Below are positions 40,269-63,010 of a DNA stretch of 64,000 nt, piece after piece; the stretch's first letter is position 1; each line of letters opens with the position of its first letter. The stretch is from Colius striatus (Eukaryota; Chordata; Aves; Coliiformes; Coliidae). The position numbers and the translations under genes were made by a program. The notes beneath the pieces are model-generated. The model worked only from the letters and a program-made list of their open reading frames with translations. It did not search any database and was not told the DNA's origin. The stretch spans positions 34,192,501 to 34,256,500 of the forward strand of contig NC_084761.1 of NCBI RefSeq assembly GCF_028858725.1, in the 5' to 3' direction.

Positions 40269-43200
40269 GTAAGCGGCCTGACGGTGGGATGAGGTGGGGG
40301 GGATGTTAGACCGGCATTCTTTTGCAGGGTGAGGGGTGGTAAGGAATGGGCCCCCTCCCTCGCTCGGTGCCGCCGCCGGTATTTTGTGCTGCCGGCCCTG
40401 CCCCCGTCGCCGGGCTCGCTCTTCTCCGGCGGGGCTGGAGCTTGAGGCTCCCTCCCACTTGTCCTGGGCACGGGGCAGGCCGCCCGCTCCTCGCCGCGAT
40501 GCCCCCGGGTTTCTGCCCGGGCCTCATTGCCGGCTTGGCCTGGGCGGTGGATCGGTTGCGTGGTGACGCCGAGCCGCCCCGAAGCCCTTATTCCTGTGAC
40601 TCAAAGATAGCCGGCTCCCAGGCTCCATTCAGTCTGAGGCTTACTCCCGGCACGGGCGCAGCCCGACAAAAAGATCGGCCCGTGTGGGGCGGGAGGCCGT
40701 CCCTTCCCCGGCTGGCACCGCCTGTACACGCGGTTCGTCGTCTCTGGCCGGCATATATCTGCTAGGGCTTTGCCTTTTTGTCAGCTCCTCTGTGCCGTGC
40801 AGCAGCAGGACGTGAAAACTGTTCTTTCTGCTGCGGGAATGGCTTTCGTGTACGGATGCTTGCGTTGTGGTGGCGGGGCTGCGGGAAGAGGACAGCCGGT
40901 GTTTTTCTCTTGTGAAACGGGGCTTTCTCTGCTGGAGGCGGGGGGGGGGGGAAAGCTATGCTTTGCCTTGTTTTGGTCAAAGTCAATATCCATGTGCATG
41001 GTTGTGTAGTGAGGAGATCAAGACCTCTCGCAGGCTTGATGAAGTCATGAGGTAAGGCTGCTTTTTACAAAGTAGGTGTAAAAACAAAACGGGACTTTTC
41101 TCGGGGATCATGACAGTGTTTGTGCTCAGGAATGTACTTGGTTCTTTCACTTGCAAGTTTCTATGACGATTTCCAAGTTCTGATTCAAATTTTTCTGTTA
41201 GGGTTTCCTCAACTCCTGTACTAAACAAGAGGTGATGAAATACCTATGTAGTTTTCATGTGGTAGATTGAGACTGCATGCATTTTGTTTCATCTTAAAAG
41301 GAAACATTAAAGACTGAGTGATAATTAAAACTGTTCAACACCAGCTAAACACACCCTCTCATTATGCTGAGTCAGTGTATTTGACCATATGCTTTTCATG
41401 TTAACATTATATTTTCATATTTATGTCATGCATTATAAGTAATAATGAGTTAAATACAGTGTGGAGATTTTGGGATTGTTTAAATGCCTCTTTGTACATT
41501 GTCTCAATTTCTAAAACAAACGTCAAATCTTAAAAATATAGACTAGTTCTTAATTCATGTTAGATTTTTGTACTTAAGACTTATGTTTTGGCACTTTCAA
41601 AGGTAGTGATCTCCCAGATGCAGCTTGAAAATTTGTTCTTTATCTTTCATTTAAATTTTTTTGGAGAGTTGTTAATTGCCTCATTATGGAGTGTCTATAT
41701 AGTATTAGCAGTGGATGGAGAGGTAATTCTTGAGGTTTATTATTTTCAGAGGTGAGTGCAAATGCTAGTTGTCCCTCTTCTTTCCATGGGATTTATCCCT
41801 GAGGTCTGATGCTGTGTAATTTAATAAAATGTTAACTTTTTCTGCAAAGTAACTAAAAGTATGGCTCAACTCTGATCGCAGGACTCGCCTTCACATCATT
41901 TATTTGAATTGTCTCTGGTTATGTTTCAGTCTTAATTTACTTTTTTTAATTGTTAATTTAAGTCTGAATAATTCAATGCAATTACAAATCCTTCTGGTTC
42001 GTAATTGAGTTTAGTAAGTTCTAATATAAGCCTGCAAAAGAAATTAATAAATAGTAGTATTTCCTAATGCAAGTATGTTACATTTGTTCTACAGGTTGTA
42101 CATTACTGTTACCTTTTGTGGCAGGTACTAGGATCTGCTTACATGCTTTTTAAACTTTTTTTCCTTTTGATGTGTGAGTCTAAGAACACTAGCTTAAAAT
42201 TCTTATGATAATGTTTTGTGTCTTATTTTTAGACATGTTTCAGTGTATTAAATGTTATAATTGGACTTAATGGACAGCTTCTGACTCCAATAAATGATAT
42301 CGTCAAGATCTTTACATAATTGTTTTGCTAGCAACTGTTACTCCTGCTTTCATTCTTTCACCTGTGTCATCAGTCCATAGTTCTGAAAAGATTTCCTGTT
42401 GTCAATCCATCAGAATTTACTAAATCAAAATAATGCTTTACTCTTTAGTTAGCAACAAATTACTAGCTTCACATTTTGTTCTGTTCTTCTTTGTTTGGAA
42501 AACAGAAATAGAGACATAAGCTTCAGTGCTTTGGAATACCAGTTTCTCCTGCCCTTAAACTGCTGACTACACTTAACAATTACTGGTATGCTGAATTGTA
42601 GCTTATGCATATTGTCTGTGTCACTGCCCTGTCTTCAGTGCGTTGAGAGTTCTGCTGTCTGTACCTTGAAATCCAACAATCCTATTCACTGTCTTAAGTT
42701 TAATGCCACCAAAGTAACTGCATATAAATACATATCTTCAGTCTAGTTTTTGGAATGTGGTGTTTAATCTTTTTTAAACTGTTAGTTCTAAGAGAAGTAA
42801 TTTTCTCTGGTGGACTGCTATCATCATAAACATCAGGACAGTCCTGGAAATAATGGCAGAAGTGACAGGAGTTGCAAATGGTTTTTACAGAAAATGGTTT
42901 GACCACTGCAGAGTTTTGAATAAACTGACACTTCCATCATATAGATGAGAGCAGGGAGGCACAAGTGTCTATCTCGCTGCCAGTCCATTAGTTCTGTGTC
43001 CTGTCCCAGTATCCTCGTCACGACAAGGACTTTATAAGAGCTTGATCTACTCATTCTGTGGCCCCTTCAAAACTCTTCACCACATAAGAGCATTTTCCCA
43101 TATAGGTAAGTTAAAGTGGGGGGGGGGGGGGGAGAAACAAAATGAAAAAACACTAAGACTGTTTGATTTCCTACCAACCACGGTCTGATTCAACGATGAG

Positions 43201-45849
43201 TAGTTATGTAAACTTCAGTCAGACTATCCCACCAAGACTGGGTGGAAAGCTTACTAAAGTAGGTGGCACAAACTGTGTAAAGCCATATTTTAATTGATCT
43301 GTTAGAAGAGCAAACCCTATCCCACACTGCTGTTGTGCTGCCTTAAGCCTAACAGTGGACTGGAAGGGTGGATGGCTGTGGAGGGTTTGTCTGGTCTGTT
43401 ATCAGTACTGCTCAGGCAGTAACCTCACCAAAGGTCTGAGAGGTTGGACAGAGGAGGCAAGCTCCTGAAGGAGATCACCTTTGTGTTCCAGTGGGTGCTT
43501 TTGTAACCCACAGCAATAGTTTACATGCTAGCTAGTCAGAGCTAAGATAACTAGTAGGGAAAGCCCTGTCCAGAAGATAGACTGTGCAGTTCATCTGCTT
43601 ATGGTGCTTGGCCACAGCAGCTGAGTTGTTGGACCTAGATTAGGCACTTCCCTTGGGAAGCCAAAGAGAGAGTGAGTGATCCACCTTCAGATACTCTTAT
43701 GCCTGCAAATTACAGGATTTTTATCAACAGCATTGGGATATATTTTCAAAGAATCTATCTTTAGTTGAAGCACTGACCAAATCCAGTTTCGGTCTCCTAG
43801 AGAATTACCCTGGCTAAACATCGTTAGAGTTTTTAAGCCTAAGACTTTCAGTTTCTTGTTTTCTTACATAAGAAAAATATGTTAAAGTGACAATTGCAAG
43901 CCCATGATTCCATGCCTTTTGACTGGGTCTACGAATGTAATTGCAGTATTCAGCTCTGCTTGGTCAATCTGCTCTGACAACACAGACCTGTCAAGTCACT
44001 TCTTCATTTTTTTTAAAACATTAATTTATTTGAAAACATAAACTATGTTCTTAGGACTTTTGGGCTTAGGAAATATTAAAATATTGGAGAAAACAAAAAG
44101 AAATACTGAAAGCAAAACTTGCCACAATAAGGTTGGCAGGATGACTAATAATTATATTCCTTTATATCTGACTACTAGTATCTTTAGATATTAATTTAAA
44201 AAATACTTTTGAAATAGAAAAGATGAATAAGACTACCACTTTCAAAAGGGGCTACTTAAAATATTCATAACTATAGTAATAAAGGATTAAACATGCAATA
44301 ACATTTTCATTTCTGGGATTCTTAACATTTGCTCTGTTAAGATGCTACTGTCTTGTCTGTCTTTCCTATCACGGTCGTATCTGTAGGAAAAAAAATCACA
44401 ACCTGTCTTCATATATAGCTGCATGTAATGAACAGTCTCTAAACCACCACTAGGCACTTCAGTTTGGTGGAGCGAAGATGAACTGGACATCCAACAGAAA
44501 ATACTTTCTTTAGTAAGAAATGTTGGAACCCTTTTCTTAGCAAGAAATACACATGTGGACTGTGTGGAAACCTGAAGTGTTTCGAGTCTTTGAATTATTG
44601 ATACATATTGCATTGAACTGAAGTTAGTTTGAATTGGCATCATATGTAGGGTTGTTGTCACGTTATTTCTAGGTATTGAACTGGAAACGTTTTGTATTTT
44701 ATTCACAGTCTTTCTTCAGACTTAAATCTGTTTGTCATCTGTAACATCTTGTAAACTTCAGAGAGCCTTGTAATTTAGTTGTGTTTGTGTTCTGGAGCAG
44801 GAGGGAGTGGTCTCCGAGGTGTATGTTGCTCATAGGAAGATAAAGACATCATTATTGTTATTCTGAGTATAATATATGAATATGGTAAAGAAATGTAAAT
44901 GCACTTTAAAATACGTTCCATAGTTTTTTATCTATCAAGACATAAATTTAAAATTCTTTGTCCTTTCCTCCTTTCTGCTACAACTGTTGACATAAATTAC
45001 CAGTAAAATCCAGCACCTAGCAATGTGCATTACAAATATCCAAGCAATGGAAGAGATAGTTATGTGGAGGGATACAAGTAGTCATTTCACTTCTTTAAGG
45101 GCAGTTATATGTGATGTTAGGGATATTTAATTCTCTAGTACTCCCAAGATGTGTTTCTTCTAAAAATAATTTTCAACAGAATCTTGCTTATTGGAATATA
45201 TTAGATTAATAATTAATACCATATTTGGGAATGCAGAACCTAAGTGTAGTTTTTCAAATGCTAGTAAAATTCCAGATAAAAGAACCAAACAGAATCATAT
45301 ATGTCTGTTCACATTGCCTGAATTACAGGCAATTATATGCAGCTACAAAATTTCACTTTAAATTGTGGTTTAAGTTTTACAATATTTTAATCATTTAATT
45401 TAGAATATTGGCATGCAGTTTGCAAAGTTAATATTAGAATCAGAGTCTTGGAGTCATAGTTGTAGTCACAATTTGAGTTTGCCAGACACTGTAACAGGAG
45501 CAAGGTTGCTTTACTCAAGATAGCTTGTGAAACTGAAATTTGTGGCATTACAGATTCTTCTGTTCTTACTATGACATGCTGTTATTGGAAACAAATATGT
45601 TCTCAAATATCATCACAGTTTTGCTTTACAGTGGAGAAATAGTAATGGAATGGAAGACTGATACTTACGATTTGCGCAGTTACTTACCCATCAGTACCAC
45701 ACCCTACTGCTTGGGCCTGAGACTTTGCTGTGTTTGCCATTTTCCGTAAAAGACCATCTCTGACCTCTGCTACTAAGAACTTCCGATATGTATGTTCTTC
45801 TCTCTGCTGTCGCTAATTTTGTTCTCTATTGGCTTTTTTATTCCTTAAG
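40269..45849 (+). other. ABCE1: ABCE1 intron 1
   Basis: A 5.6-kb intron whose first 0.5 kb is still CpG-island-like. It contains a G12 run at about 40940-40951, a G15 run at about 43118-43132 and a somewhat GC-richer block at about 43280-43700. No coding exon or clear transposon was recognised. A cryptic donor-like GAG|GTAAGG lies near 41051. Confidence 0.8.
43118..43132 (+). repeat. Poly(G) tract
   Basis: Fifteen consecutive G in ABCE1 intron 1, a simple repeat that is prone to length error in sequencing. Confidence 0.8.
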
Positions 45850-56534
<10,685 letters not shown>

Positions 56535-57025
56535 ATAGTGAATCTGAGCACCTTTGTAACTGGCCTATAAAAATGCACATTGGAACCTAAATATTTGTGG
56601 ATGAGAAGACGCAATCAAGTTTTGGAACACTTAATCTTTTGGAGCTTAAAAATCTCTTGCTGCCTGTAACATCCAAGATGAGTAGCAGTGTAAATCCTAG
56701 CCTGAGTAAAACTGCCACTTTCTATATTTTGGTGACACAGCCCTATTTTCAGTGTAATAATTTCAAAATAGACAACCTTGAAATTGTGCAAATGAGCCTC
56801 CTGCTTTTTTCAATACTTAAGGGAGGTTTTCAATTCAATCTGTGCTGCTCCTGTACCAAGTACTGACTGCCTTTCCTCATTTTAAAAAACCTTTGGAGTT
56901 GTTCTCTGTGTAGGAGGGAAGCATACCCAGAATGTCAAGACACAGAAGCGACTCCTCTTTTAAAAAAGTTGAATCTCTCTGGGTGAGAGTTTCATAAATA
57001 AAGATCTACCTACCTTACACCTCTT
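56535..57025 (+). other. ABCE1: ABCE1 3' UTR with AATAAA
   Basis: AATAAA at 56997-57002 would give a 3' UTR of about 490 nt. A second AATAAA at 57231-57236 offers a longer alternative. An 89-codon open frame inside this UTR has no recognisable similarity. Confidence 0.65.
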
Positions 57026-57378
57026 CTGTGACCCCCTGCAACTATTCTTGCATTACTAATTCAAAAGTGTATTTGGTTATTAGTATGATGTTGTCAAGGC
57101 TACTTTCTCATACAGAAAGTAACAGGCAAAAGACAGGTGTACAAACTCCTAACAGGAGGAAGCTATACCTTGTTTAGTCATCTGTCCCTGCCCCTAGTCT
57201 CAGACCTAATTACAGAACCACAATGGGTTAAATAAAGTCTTATAGAAAAATATTAAAATCCAGTCTTTCAGCACCACCAGAGGAAGATCCTACTTAACCA
57301 CTAGGGCAGGGAGAGAAGTACAGATTTCAGTCCTCGACTGTCCCCCTTACTGCCATGCCTGCATTTTCCATTGCTTCC

Positions 57379-58449
57379 TGTAGTGGTTGGGCCTGGCCCA
57401 GGTTTTGGCAGTGGGGAATGCTACAGCAGTGGCTTCTTTAAAGAGCTGCCAGAAGTTCCCCTGTGGCTGATAGGACTAATGCCAATTAGTTCTAAGCTGG
57501 ACCCCACAGCTAACCCGGACCTGGCCTATTAGTGACTGAGGTAACATCTCTGTGAATAACATATTTGAGAAGAAGTTGGTGGTCAGTTGCTAAACATCTC
57601 AGCAGACACCAAGGTCAGTGGAGAAGGAGGGGGACAAGGGAGCTTAGACCCTGGAAGAAAGACTTCCCTGTGACCAGTGGTGAGGACCAGGGTGAGGCAG
57701 CTGTGCCCCTGCAGCCCATGGAGGCCACGAAGGAGCAGAGATCCACTCACTGCCTGTGAAGGACTCCACACCAGAGTGGGTGGATGCCGAAAGAGGCTGT
57801 GACTCGGTGGGAAGCTCACCCTGGAGCAGGACCTGGGAGTCTATAGGGAGAGGAGCCCACACCCAAGCAGGTTTGCTGTCAGGACTTGTGATCCTGTGAG
57901 GAACTCATACAGGAGCAGTCTGTTTCGAAAGACTTCTCAGGGAGAGTGTGAGGAGCTGTCCCTGTGGGAGACTCCATGCCAGAGCAGTTCATGAGGAACT
58001 GCAGCCCATGGGAAGTACCTGTGTTGGAGAAGTTAATGAAAGACTGTTTCCCGTGGGACCCCACACTGCAGCAGGGGGAAGTGTGAGGAGGCCTACCCCT
58101 GAGAAGCAGTGGCAAAGTCCATCTGTAATGAATTGACCACAACTTCCACCCCCTGTGCCACTGGGGGGAGAAAGGAAGGAGAATCCTGGGAAGAGGGAGG
58201 GGTGGGGGGAGGTGTTTTAAGATTAGGTTTTATTTCTCATCTCTCTGGTCTGATCGAGCATTAATAAACCAAACCTTTTTCTCCCTGAGTCTGGTTTGCC
58301 CATGATGGTAACGGCCAAACGCTGTCCTTGTCCCCGTCTTGACTCACAAACCTCTTGTTATACCTTTCTCGCCCCTGTCCAGTTTAGCAGGGGGAGTGAT
58401 AGAATGAGTTGGTGGGCACCTGGCACCCAGCCAGGGCTAAACCACCACC
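57379..58449 (+). mobile_element. Solo LTR of an endogenous retrovirus
   Basis: It starts TGTAGTGGTTGGGCC and ends GGGCTAAACCACCACC, imperfect terminal inverted repeats. The flanks are CTTCC (57374-57378) and CTTCC (58450-58454), a 5-bp target-site duplication. If the duplication is right, the final base has mutated from A to C. An AATAAA lies near 58263, late in the element, giving plus orientation. No internal retroviral sequence is present. Open frames inside it reflect GC content. Overall architecture (purine-rich block with GGGGGGAGG, then T-rich R/U5, then a CTAAACCAC end) resembles the LTR at 2531. Confidence 0.65.
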
Positions 58450-58916
58450 CTTCCCAAGAAGTTGCTTGTGGAAAGTGTACTGCCTTTCTTCTTGCAACAA
58501 ATCTCATTCCTGAATGCCTGCTCAGGTACTGAATGTTTATGGCAGTGATTGCTGGACAGATACGGGCTACAAGTGGAGGGAGACTTTACAGCATTGGAAG
58601 AAAGAGGACAAGAACCCTCTTTTAAGTCTTTTTAAGTAGTAGAGGCAGAATACTACTGGGGTATCAACTGTTCAGTCCCTCCTTGCTCACCTAGTTCTCA
58701 CCCTGAAACTTGCCTCTCTTGAAATAGTGAATACATTTCTGAATGGAAGAGTATTTAGATTAAAACACACAGCACAGGCTCTAGTTTTGGATAAGAATCA
58801 GAAAGCCAACATAGATCCCCTTTAGGTAGGGGTGTGCCTAAATTTTAATGAATTGTTCAGAGTTCTGCTGCTGTCTACACACACATCTATCAGGACAAGA
58901 CCCTACATTTAATGTC
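58450..58916. other. Intergenic spacer between ABCE1 and OTUD4
   Basis: Sequence between the solo LTR and the reverse CR1. I see no gene or repeat here. Confidence 0.4.
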
Positions 58917-59362
58917 ATAGAATCACAGAATGGTAGGGGTTGGAAGGGACCTTTAGAGATCATCTAGTCCAACTCCCCTACAGAAGCAGCTTCACCTAGA
59001 TCAGGTCGCAGATGAACATGACCAGGCGGGTCTTGAAGACCTCCAAGCAAAGAGACTCCACAACACCTCTGAGGACCCTGTGCCACTGCTCCGTCCCCCT
59101 CACAGTGAAATAGTTTTTCCTTATGTTTAAGTGGAACTTTTGGGCTCCAGCTTCATCCCGTTAGCCCTTGTCCCGGTGCTAGCTACTATATTAAAAAAAG
59201 GAGGTCCCAGGCTCCTGCCATCCACTATTTAGATACATGTAAATATTAATGAGATCTCCCTTCAGTCTCCTCGTCTCTAGACTAAACACCCCCAGCCTTT
59301 CCTCATATGTAAGATGGTCCAGTCCCCTGATCATCGTGGTGGAATGTCACTGCACCAGCTTC
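58917..59362 (-). mobile_element. CR1 3'-end fragment, reverse orientation
   Basis: On the plus strand it opens with CATAGAATCACAGAATGGTA, then GGTTGGAAGGGACCTTTAGA, ATCATCTAGTCCAACTCC, and continues through CTCACAGTGAAATAGTTTTT and TCAGTCTCCTCGTCTCTAGA to the truncated pol end. It is the best preserved CR1 here, about 445 bp, and sits just past the likely 3' end of OTUD4. Confidence 0.92.
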
Positions 59363-59406
59363 AAGGATGGAAAATATAATTTAGAAAGAAAGGGAAAAGA
59401 CAAATA

Positions 59407-60788
59407 TTTATTTTAAGTAGGGTTTTATACATGGCATGCATCTAAAAAGAAATTCTTTATCACATATCTATCAGTCAAGTTTCCTGATGAAGGGTGTACA
59501 ATCTTGGACGTGAATGACAGGGTACCATCACCTACACTGGTATGTACAGAGATAGAAAAATATACACAACAGTTAATTTTACAGAGCAAGAGCTGTGTGA
59601 GTACGGTGCACGCTGCCCTCGCCAGTCCCATCAGCGCAGCCAAGGCAACAGGAACGCTGCGGGGATCCTCGCCAGGGTCAGAAGAAACAGCATCAGAACT
59701 GACACAGTGTAAAAATATAAGGCAGAAGCCACTTTCTTCTGAAGTGCGGGAAAGAGCAGAGCACACCGGGACTCTCCAGCTTGCTTCTAAAAGTAGTTCC
59801 AGCAAGGAGTTCTACATGCAAAACACCCATTTGGATCAACAGTGCAACAACAAAAGAATACTGAACAGTAGCTCCATCATACAAACTTAAAAAAAAGGTA
59901 ACATGTACTTTACGCATCTCTCCTCACAAAATATCTAGGATTTGTCAGTGCATTAGTGTTAAAGTGGCATTAAAAAAAACTTCTGCTATTATAACAGATG
60001 CAGAATTCGTTTGGAAATGCATAGCATCTACATTTTTATTGTCTTTGTAATTATTCGGTTGGCATAGGCACCGTTCTTGTCACACCAGCGTTAACAATTC
60101 TTGGTGGAAGCGGCCATTCTTACCGAGTCACACAGAGCTATTGACTGCTTGTCGCCTTGGTTTTGATTTCCACAAATAAATGCTTTTGAAAATTCAAAAA
60201 TATACCCTATGAATATGAAAAGAACTATATACAACATACCTAAGACACAGGGTTCGCTGGCTGCCGTACGTGTAACACACTGAAGAGAAACATTCAAGTT
60301 TGACAGATTATTTGTTGTTGTTGTTGAGATGAAAGGCCTTTGGGTCGGAAGCATATCAAAGACAACAGTGCAGGAGGCTGAGAATTCCTTTAGCTCAGTT
60401 CTGAACTAAGGCATTGTATGATAAAATAGACATTTATATTTGGTGCAATGTTACCATCCATTTTAGACTCTAGATCACTTTAAATGCTAAAATTTGTCAC
60501 TCGAGCAAGCCTACACGTCCATTTTCTATCGCAAACTCAAACCTTTGTGGGGAAAAAAATCAATTACCAAACCTAAACCTATTTTGGTTTTTTTTCCTCC
60601 TTTGACATTGAGGAAAAAACGCTAAGTCAAAGAAACTCCATAATAGCCCAAAACCCACATGGTAGGAGTTCATTCATGTCTTTATTCGCCGCGAGTTGAA
60701 CTCCACTAAATTAAAGAAAGATTAAGATTTTCAACTGCTACTTCAAATTAACTTTTTGCATTTTAAAATTTTCTACTACCCACCCCTT
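59407..60788 (-). other. OTUD4: OTUD4 3' UTR (probable extent)
   Basis: Downstream of the OTUD4 stop on the minus strand there are AATAAA hexamers at 60686-60681, 60040-60035 and 59412-59407. The first gives a UTR of about 110 nt, the last about 1.4 kb. The last signal lies just before the CR1 insertion. Which one is used cannot be decided here. Open frames on both strands in this stretch have no family resemblance. Confidence 0.45.
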
Positions 60789-62030
60789 CTATGCTTGATG
60801 CCCCCTCTGACTATCTGCCAGTGTCGCCCTTCTCCTGTCATTCCGGTAGGGCCTCCCTCTGAAGTTCCTCTGATAGTGGTAGCCATCGTCTCTGCCCCTG
60901 CTGGGTGGGCCTTTCCAGGCCTCCTCGTTCCTTTCGAACTGGTACCCTCCCCTGCTGGAATAGCCCCATTCAAATCTAGGCCTTCGGCCTCCACCGTAAG
61001 TCTGGTTATAGAACTGCTTGGATCGACCGCTCCTCAGCATATCGGAAACCTCACACTCATCTTCAGAGCTCTCTTCCCTCGTTCTCTGGGCCCTGCTGTC
61101 TGCCTGGTGATGGCCAGCACCCTTGGGCTCTCTACCCTTCTCACTCTTGTCCTTCCGACCGGGAATGCTGGTTTTCAGTTCATTTTTTGGTGGTTCCACC
61201 AACCGCGGTGGAGCGTTGGGCACTGCTGTCTGCTTCTCAGCCCCCTGTGTTTGCAGAGAACGATTTTGCTGCCCAGCTGTTTTTTGCTTAGCAGGAGAAG
61301 GCGTGGGACAAGTCTGCTCCAAGTGAGGTGCTCTGGCTGAAGTTTCTTTTGGGGCTCTGCCTTCGCTGCTTGCACCAGCCCCAGGGAAGTGTATGGTGCT
61401 GGAGCTGCTGCTGTTGGCCTTCTGAAGGTGCTCTGCAGAGTCTGCTGCAGGAACCGGCAGGCCGCATTCTTTAGCCACGTACACGTTCACCGAGGCGCTC
61501 ACCGTTGCCTCTTTGTCCTCGGGTGACACGACAACGTTAGCTCTCGCTACTGAATTTTCAATGAAGCCCTGAACTGGGTACCCATACCAAAAGTGAGGAA
61601 AGAAAGGAGGTGGAATTGGAACAGCTCCTAGAAAGGGATTGTGTCCAAAGGGTGGCTGGGGGAACATATTTTTCCCTCTCAGGGATTCCTCATAGTTTGC
61701 ATGAAGAGGTTGTGCTGGATTCTCCGATTCCACGCAGACCTGTCCTTGATTTTCTGACACCTGAGCCGTGGGTATAATCAGAGGCAGCGACGGAGATCTG
61801 CCATCGACCTGGGGAATGTGGCCGTTGGATCTGGCCTCACTCTGAACTGGGAAATGCCTGTTGGCTCGTGCAGTTTCATTTTCATTCTGAGTCGGCGGAG
61901 CCTCTGGGAACCAGGGGTTGTGTGGGTACACAGGCAGGGACACGTTTGGGTACATTCTACAAGCAGCTAAATAGGCCTGGTGCAGGGGGTACAGGTAAGA
62001 ATGGGGTGCCCACATGGGACAACTGTATGC
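60789..62030 (-). CDS. OTUD4: OTUD4 last coding exon (partial gene)
   Basis: OTUD4 is an OTU-family deubiquitinase with activity towards K48 and, when phosphorylated, K63 chains; it also acts as a scaffold for USP7/USP9X and associates with RNA granules. Only the C-terminus is here. The exon begins after CATCTTTCAG and encodes 413 residues, AYSCPMWAPHSYLYPLHQAY to the stop at 60791-60789. It includes conserved blocks YPHNPWFPEAP, KNMFPQPPFGHNPFLG, PPFFPHFWYGYP and QGFIEN, the acidic serine patch EESSEDECEVSDMLRSGRS, and KQFYNQTYGGGRRPRFEWGY followed by an RG-rich tail (RGRPYRNDRRR), probably RNA-binding and disordered. The OTU catalytic domain lies upstream, outside the window. Confidence 0.95.
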   Translation of the reverse strand, partial: AYSCPMWAPHSYLYPLHQAYLAACRMYPNVSLPVYPHNPWFPEAPPTQNENETARANRHFPVQSEARSNGHIPQVDGRSPSLPLIIPTAQVSENQGQVCVESENPAQPLHANYEESLRGKNMFPQPPFGHNPFLGAVPIPPPFFPHFWYGYPVQGFIENSVARANVVVSPEDKEATVSASVNVYVAKECGLPVPAADSAEHLQKANSSSSSTIHFPGAGASSEGRAPKETSARAPHLEQTCPTPSPAKQKTAGQQNRSLQTQGAEKQTAVPNAPPRLVEPPKNELKTSIPGRKDKSEKGREPKGAGHHQADSRAQRTREESSEDECEVSDMLRSGRSKQFYNQTYGGGRRPRFEWGYSSRGGYQFERNEEAWKGPPSRGRDDGYHYQRNFRGRPYRNDRRRATLADSQRGHQA

Positions 62031-62907
62031 CTGAAAGATGGGAGAAAGAGAAAATTGTATTTGGTCTTCTGAATGTCCAGACAGATATAACAGCACACAG
62101 ATCATTTACTATTTCAAAACTACAAGAAGTAAAGGTTAATTGTATTTACAATGACTGCTCTCAATACTGAGTATCTAGGGCTATAGGATGATGTTCTCAA
62201 TTTTCTTCTTCCAAATGCAGTTTCAAGAGGCAAGTCATGACCAGTAAGAAAACTTGGTAACAAGCACAAGGCTGTCTTAAAAAAACACTGGAGTAGGCAG
62301 AGGAGAGAACACAAGTTGGCACAGTCTTGGCTATGCCAGCTCTAGGAACAGTCCCCAGAGCAAATCATCCTGAGAAGCCTACCCAGACCTCCTCTCAACA
62401 GGGACTAGTCAACTCCCTCTGAAGGAGGAGCTGGAAGGGCGTGGGTAACAGCAGGGTGGCATCTGGGACAGGGGAATGCAGAAAGCAGTTCCCAGGTCTA
62501 TCACACAATTTGGTCATCAGCTGAGGAGCGCAACTACTAGAAGATGGTACTTTGCCCAGTAGGTGGTGCTGGAGCACTAAAATGACAGACTACATCCCAA
62601 GTAAAAACCACCGGTGGAGAGCCCCACATATGTGCAGGCTTATAAAACACGTCCTGTTCAAATATATTGCACTGGCACCTGCTAATGACTTACCCTTTTT
62701 CTCTTAAGCAAAGACATTTCTATTTGGCACACAATTATCAAACCTAAATTTACTTAGTAAGTTGTGCTGAACATTCTCTCTTTCCACACACAGCTACCAA
62801 AGAAAACCATTACTTGTGGCCAAAAGACATGTGGAGTAAGCCTGAGAGTGCTGCTCAGCACCTTTTCCAAAGTAGTCTGCCTGACAGAATAAGTACAATA
62901 AGGCAAA

Positions 62908-62953
62908 AAAAGGAAGATTTTTATAGAATCAAAAGGAAGATTTTTATAGAATC
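62908..62953 (+). repeat. Perfect 23-bp tandem duplication
   Basis: Positions 62908-62930 and 62931-62953 are identical; the unit starts AAAAGGAAGA and ends TATAGAATC. The second copy abuts the CR1 terminal repeat ATAGAATC. Confidence 0.9.
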
Positions 62954-63010
62954 ATAGAATCATTTAGGTTGGAAAAGACCTTTAACATCATCAAGTCCAA
63001 CTTCTTATAT
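62946..63010 (-). mobile_element. CR1-type 3' terminus, reverse orientation
   Basis: ATAGAATCATAGAATC, followed by ATTTAGGTTGGAAAAGACC and ATCATCAAGTCCAAC, is the reverse complement of the 3' end of a CR1 subfamily distinct from the other copies here (GACCTTTAACATCATC in place of GACCTTTAGAGATCATC). Only about 65 bp are present. Confidence 0.82.

Larger units (their letters stand above)
39200..40750. promoter_or_regulatory. CpG island, shared ANAPC10/ABCE1 bidirectional promoter
   Basis: A 1.5-kb block dense in CpG and GC stands out from the AT-rich flanks. The predicted first-exon donors diverge from it, at 39549-39548 on the minus strand and 40269-40270 on the plus strand, about 0.7 kb apart. 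No TATA box was seen. Visible motifs include a perfect NRF1-type palindrome CGCGCACGCGCA (39703-39714), a GC box GGGGCGGGAC (39854-39863), an ATGGCGTCA block with a CRE-like half site (40007-40015) and a YY1-type GGCCATCTTGG (40152-40162). Such an island between head-to-head housekeeping genes is typical of a shared promoter. Open frames inside it (up to 244 codons) are products of the GC-rich composition. Confidence 0.88.

Noticed and set aside
39575-40309. A 244-codon open frame on the plus strand, with overlapping frames on both strands, in the CpG island
   Set aside because: The composition is Arg/Ala/Gly/Pro-rich as expected for GC-rich DNA lacking stops. Frames are open on both strands at once, and they overlap the promoter and first exons. 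No domain is recognisable.
41040-41056. Donor-like GAG|GTAAGG as an alternative ABCE1 first exon
   Set aside because: There is no supporting promoter or acceptor evidence, and such sites are common in introns.
60756-61340. A 194-codon plus-strand open frame
   Set aside because: It is the antisense shadow of the OTUD4 last exon, whose minus-strand frame has clear family motifs.
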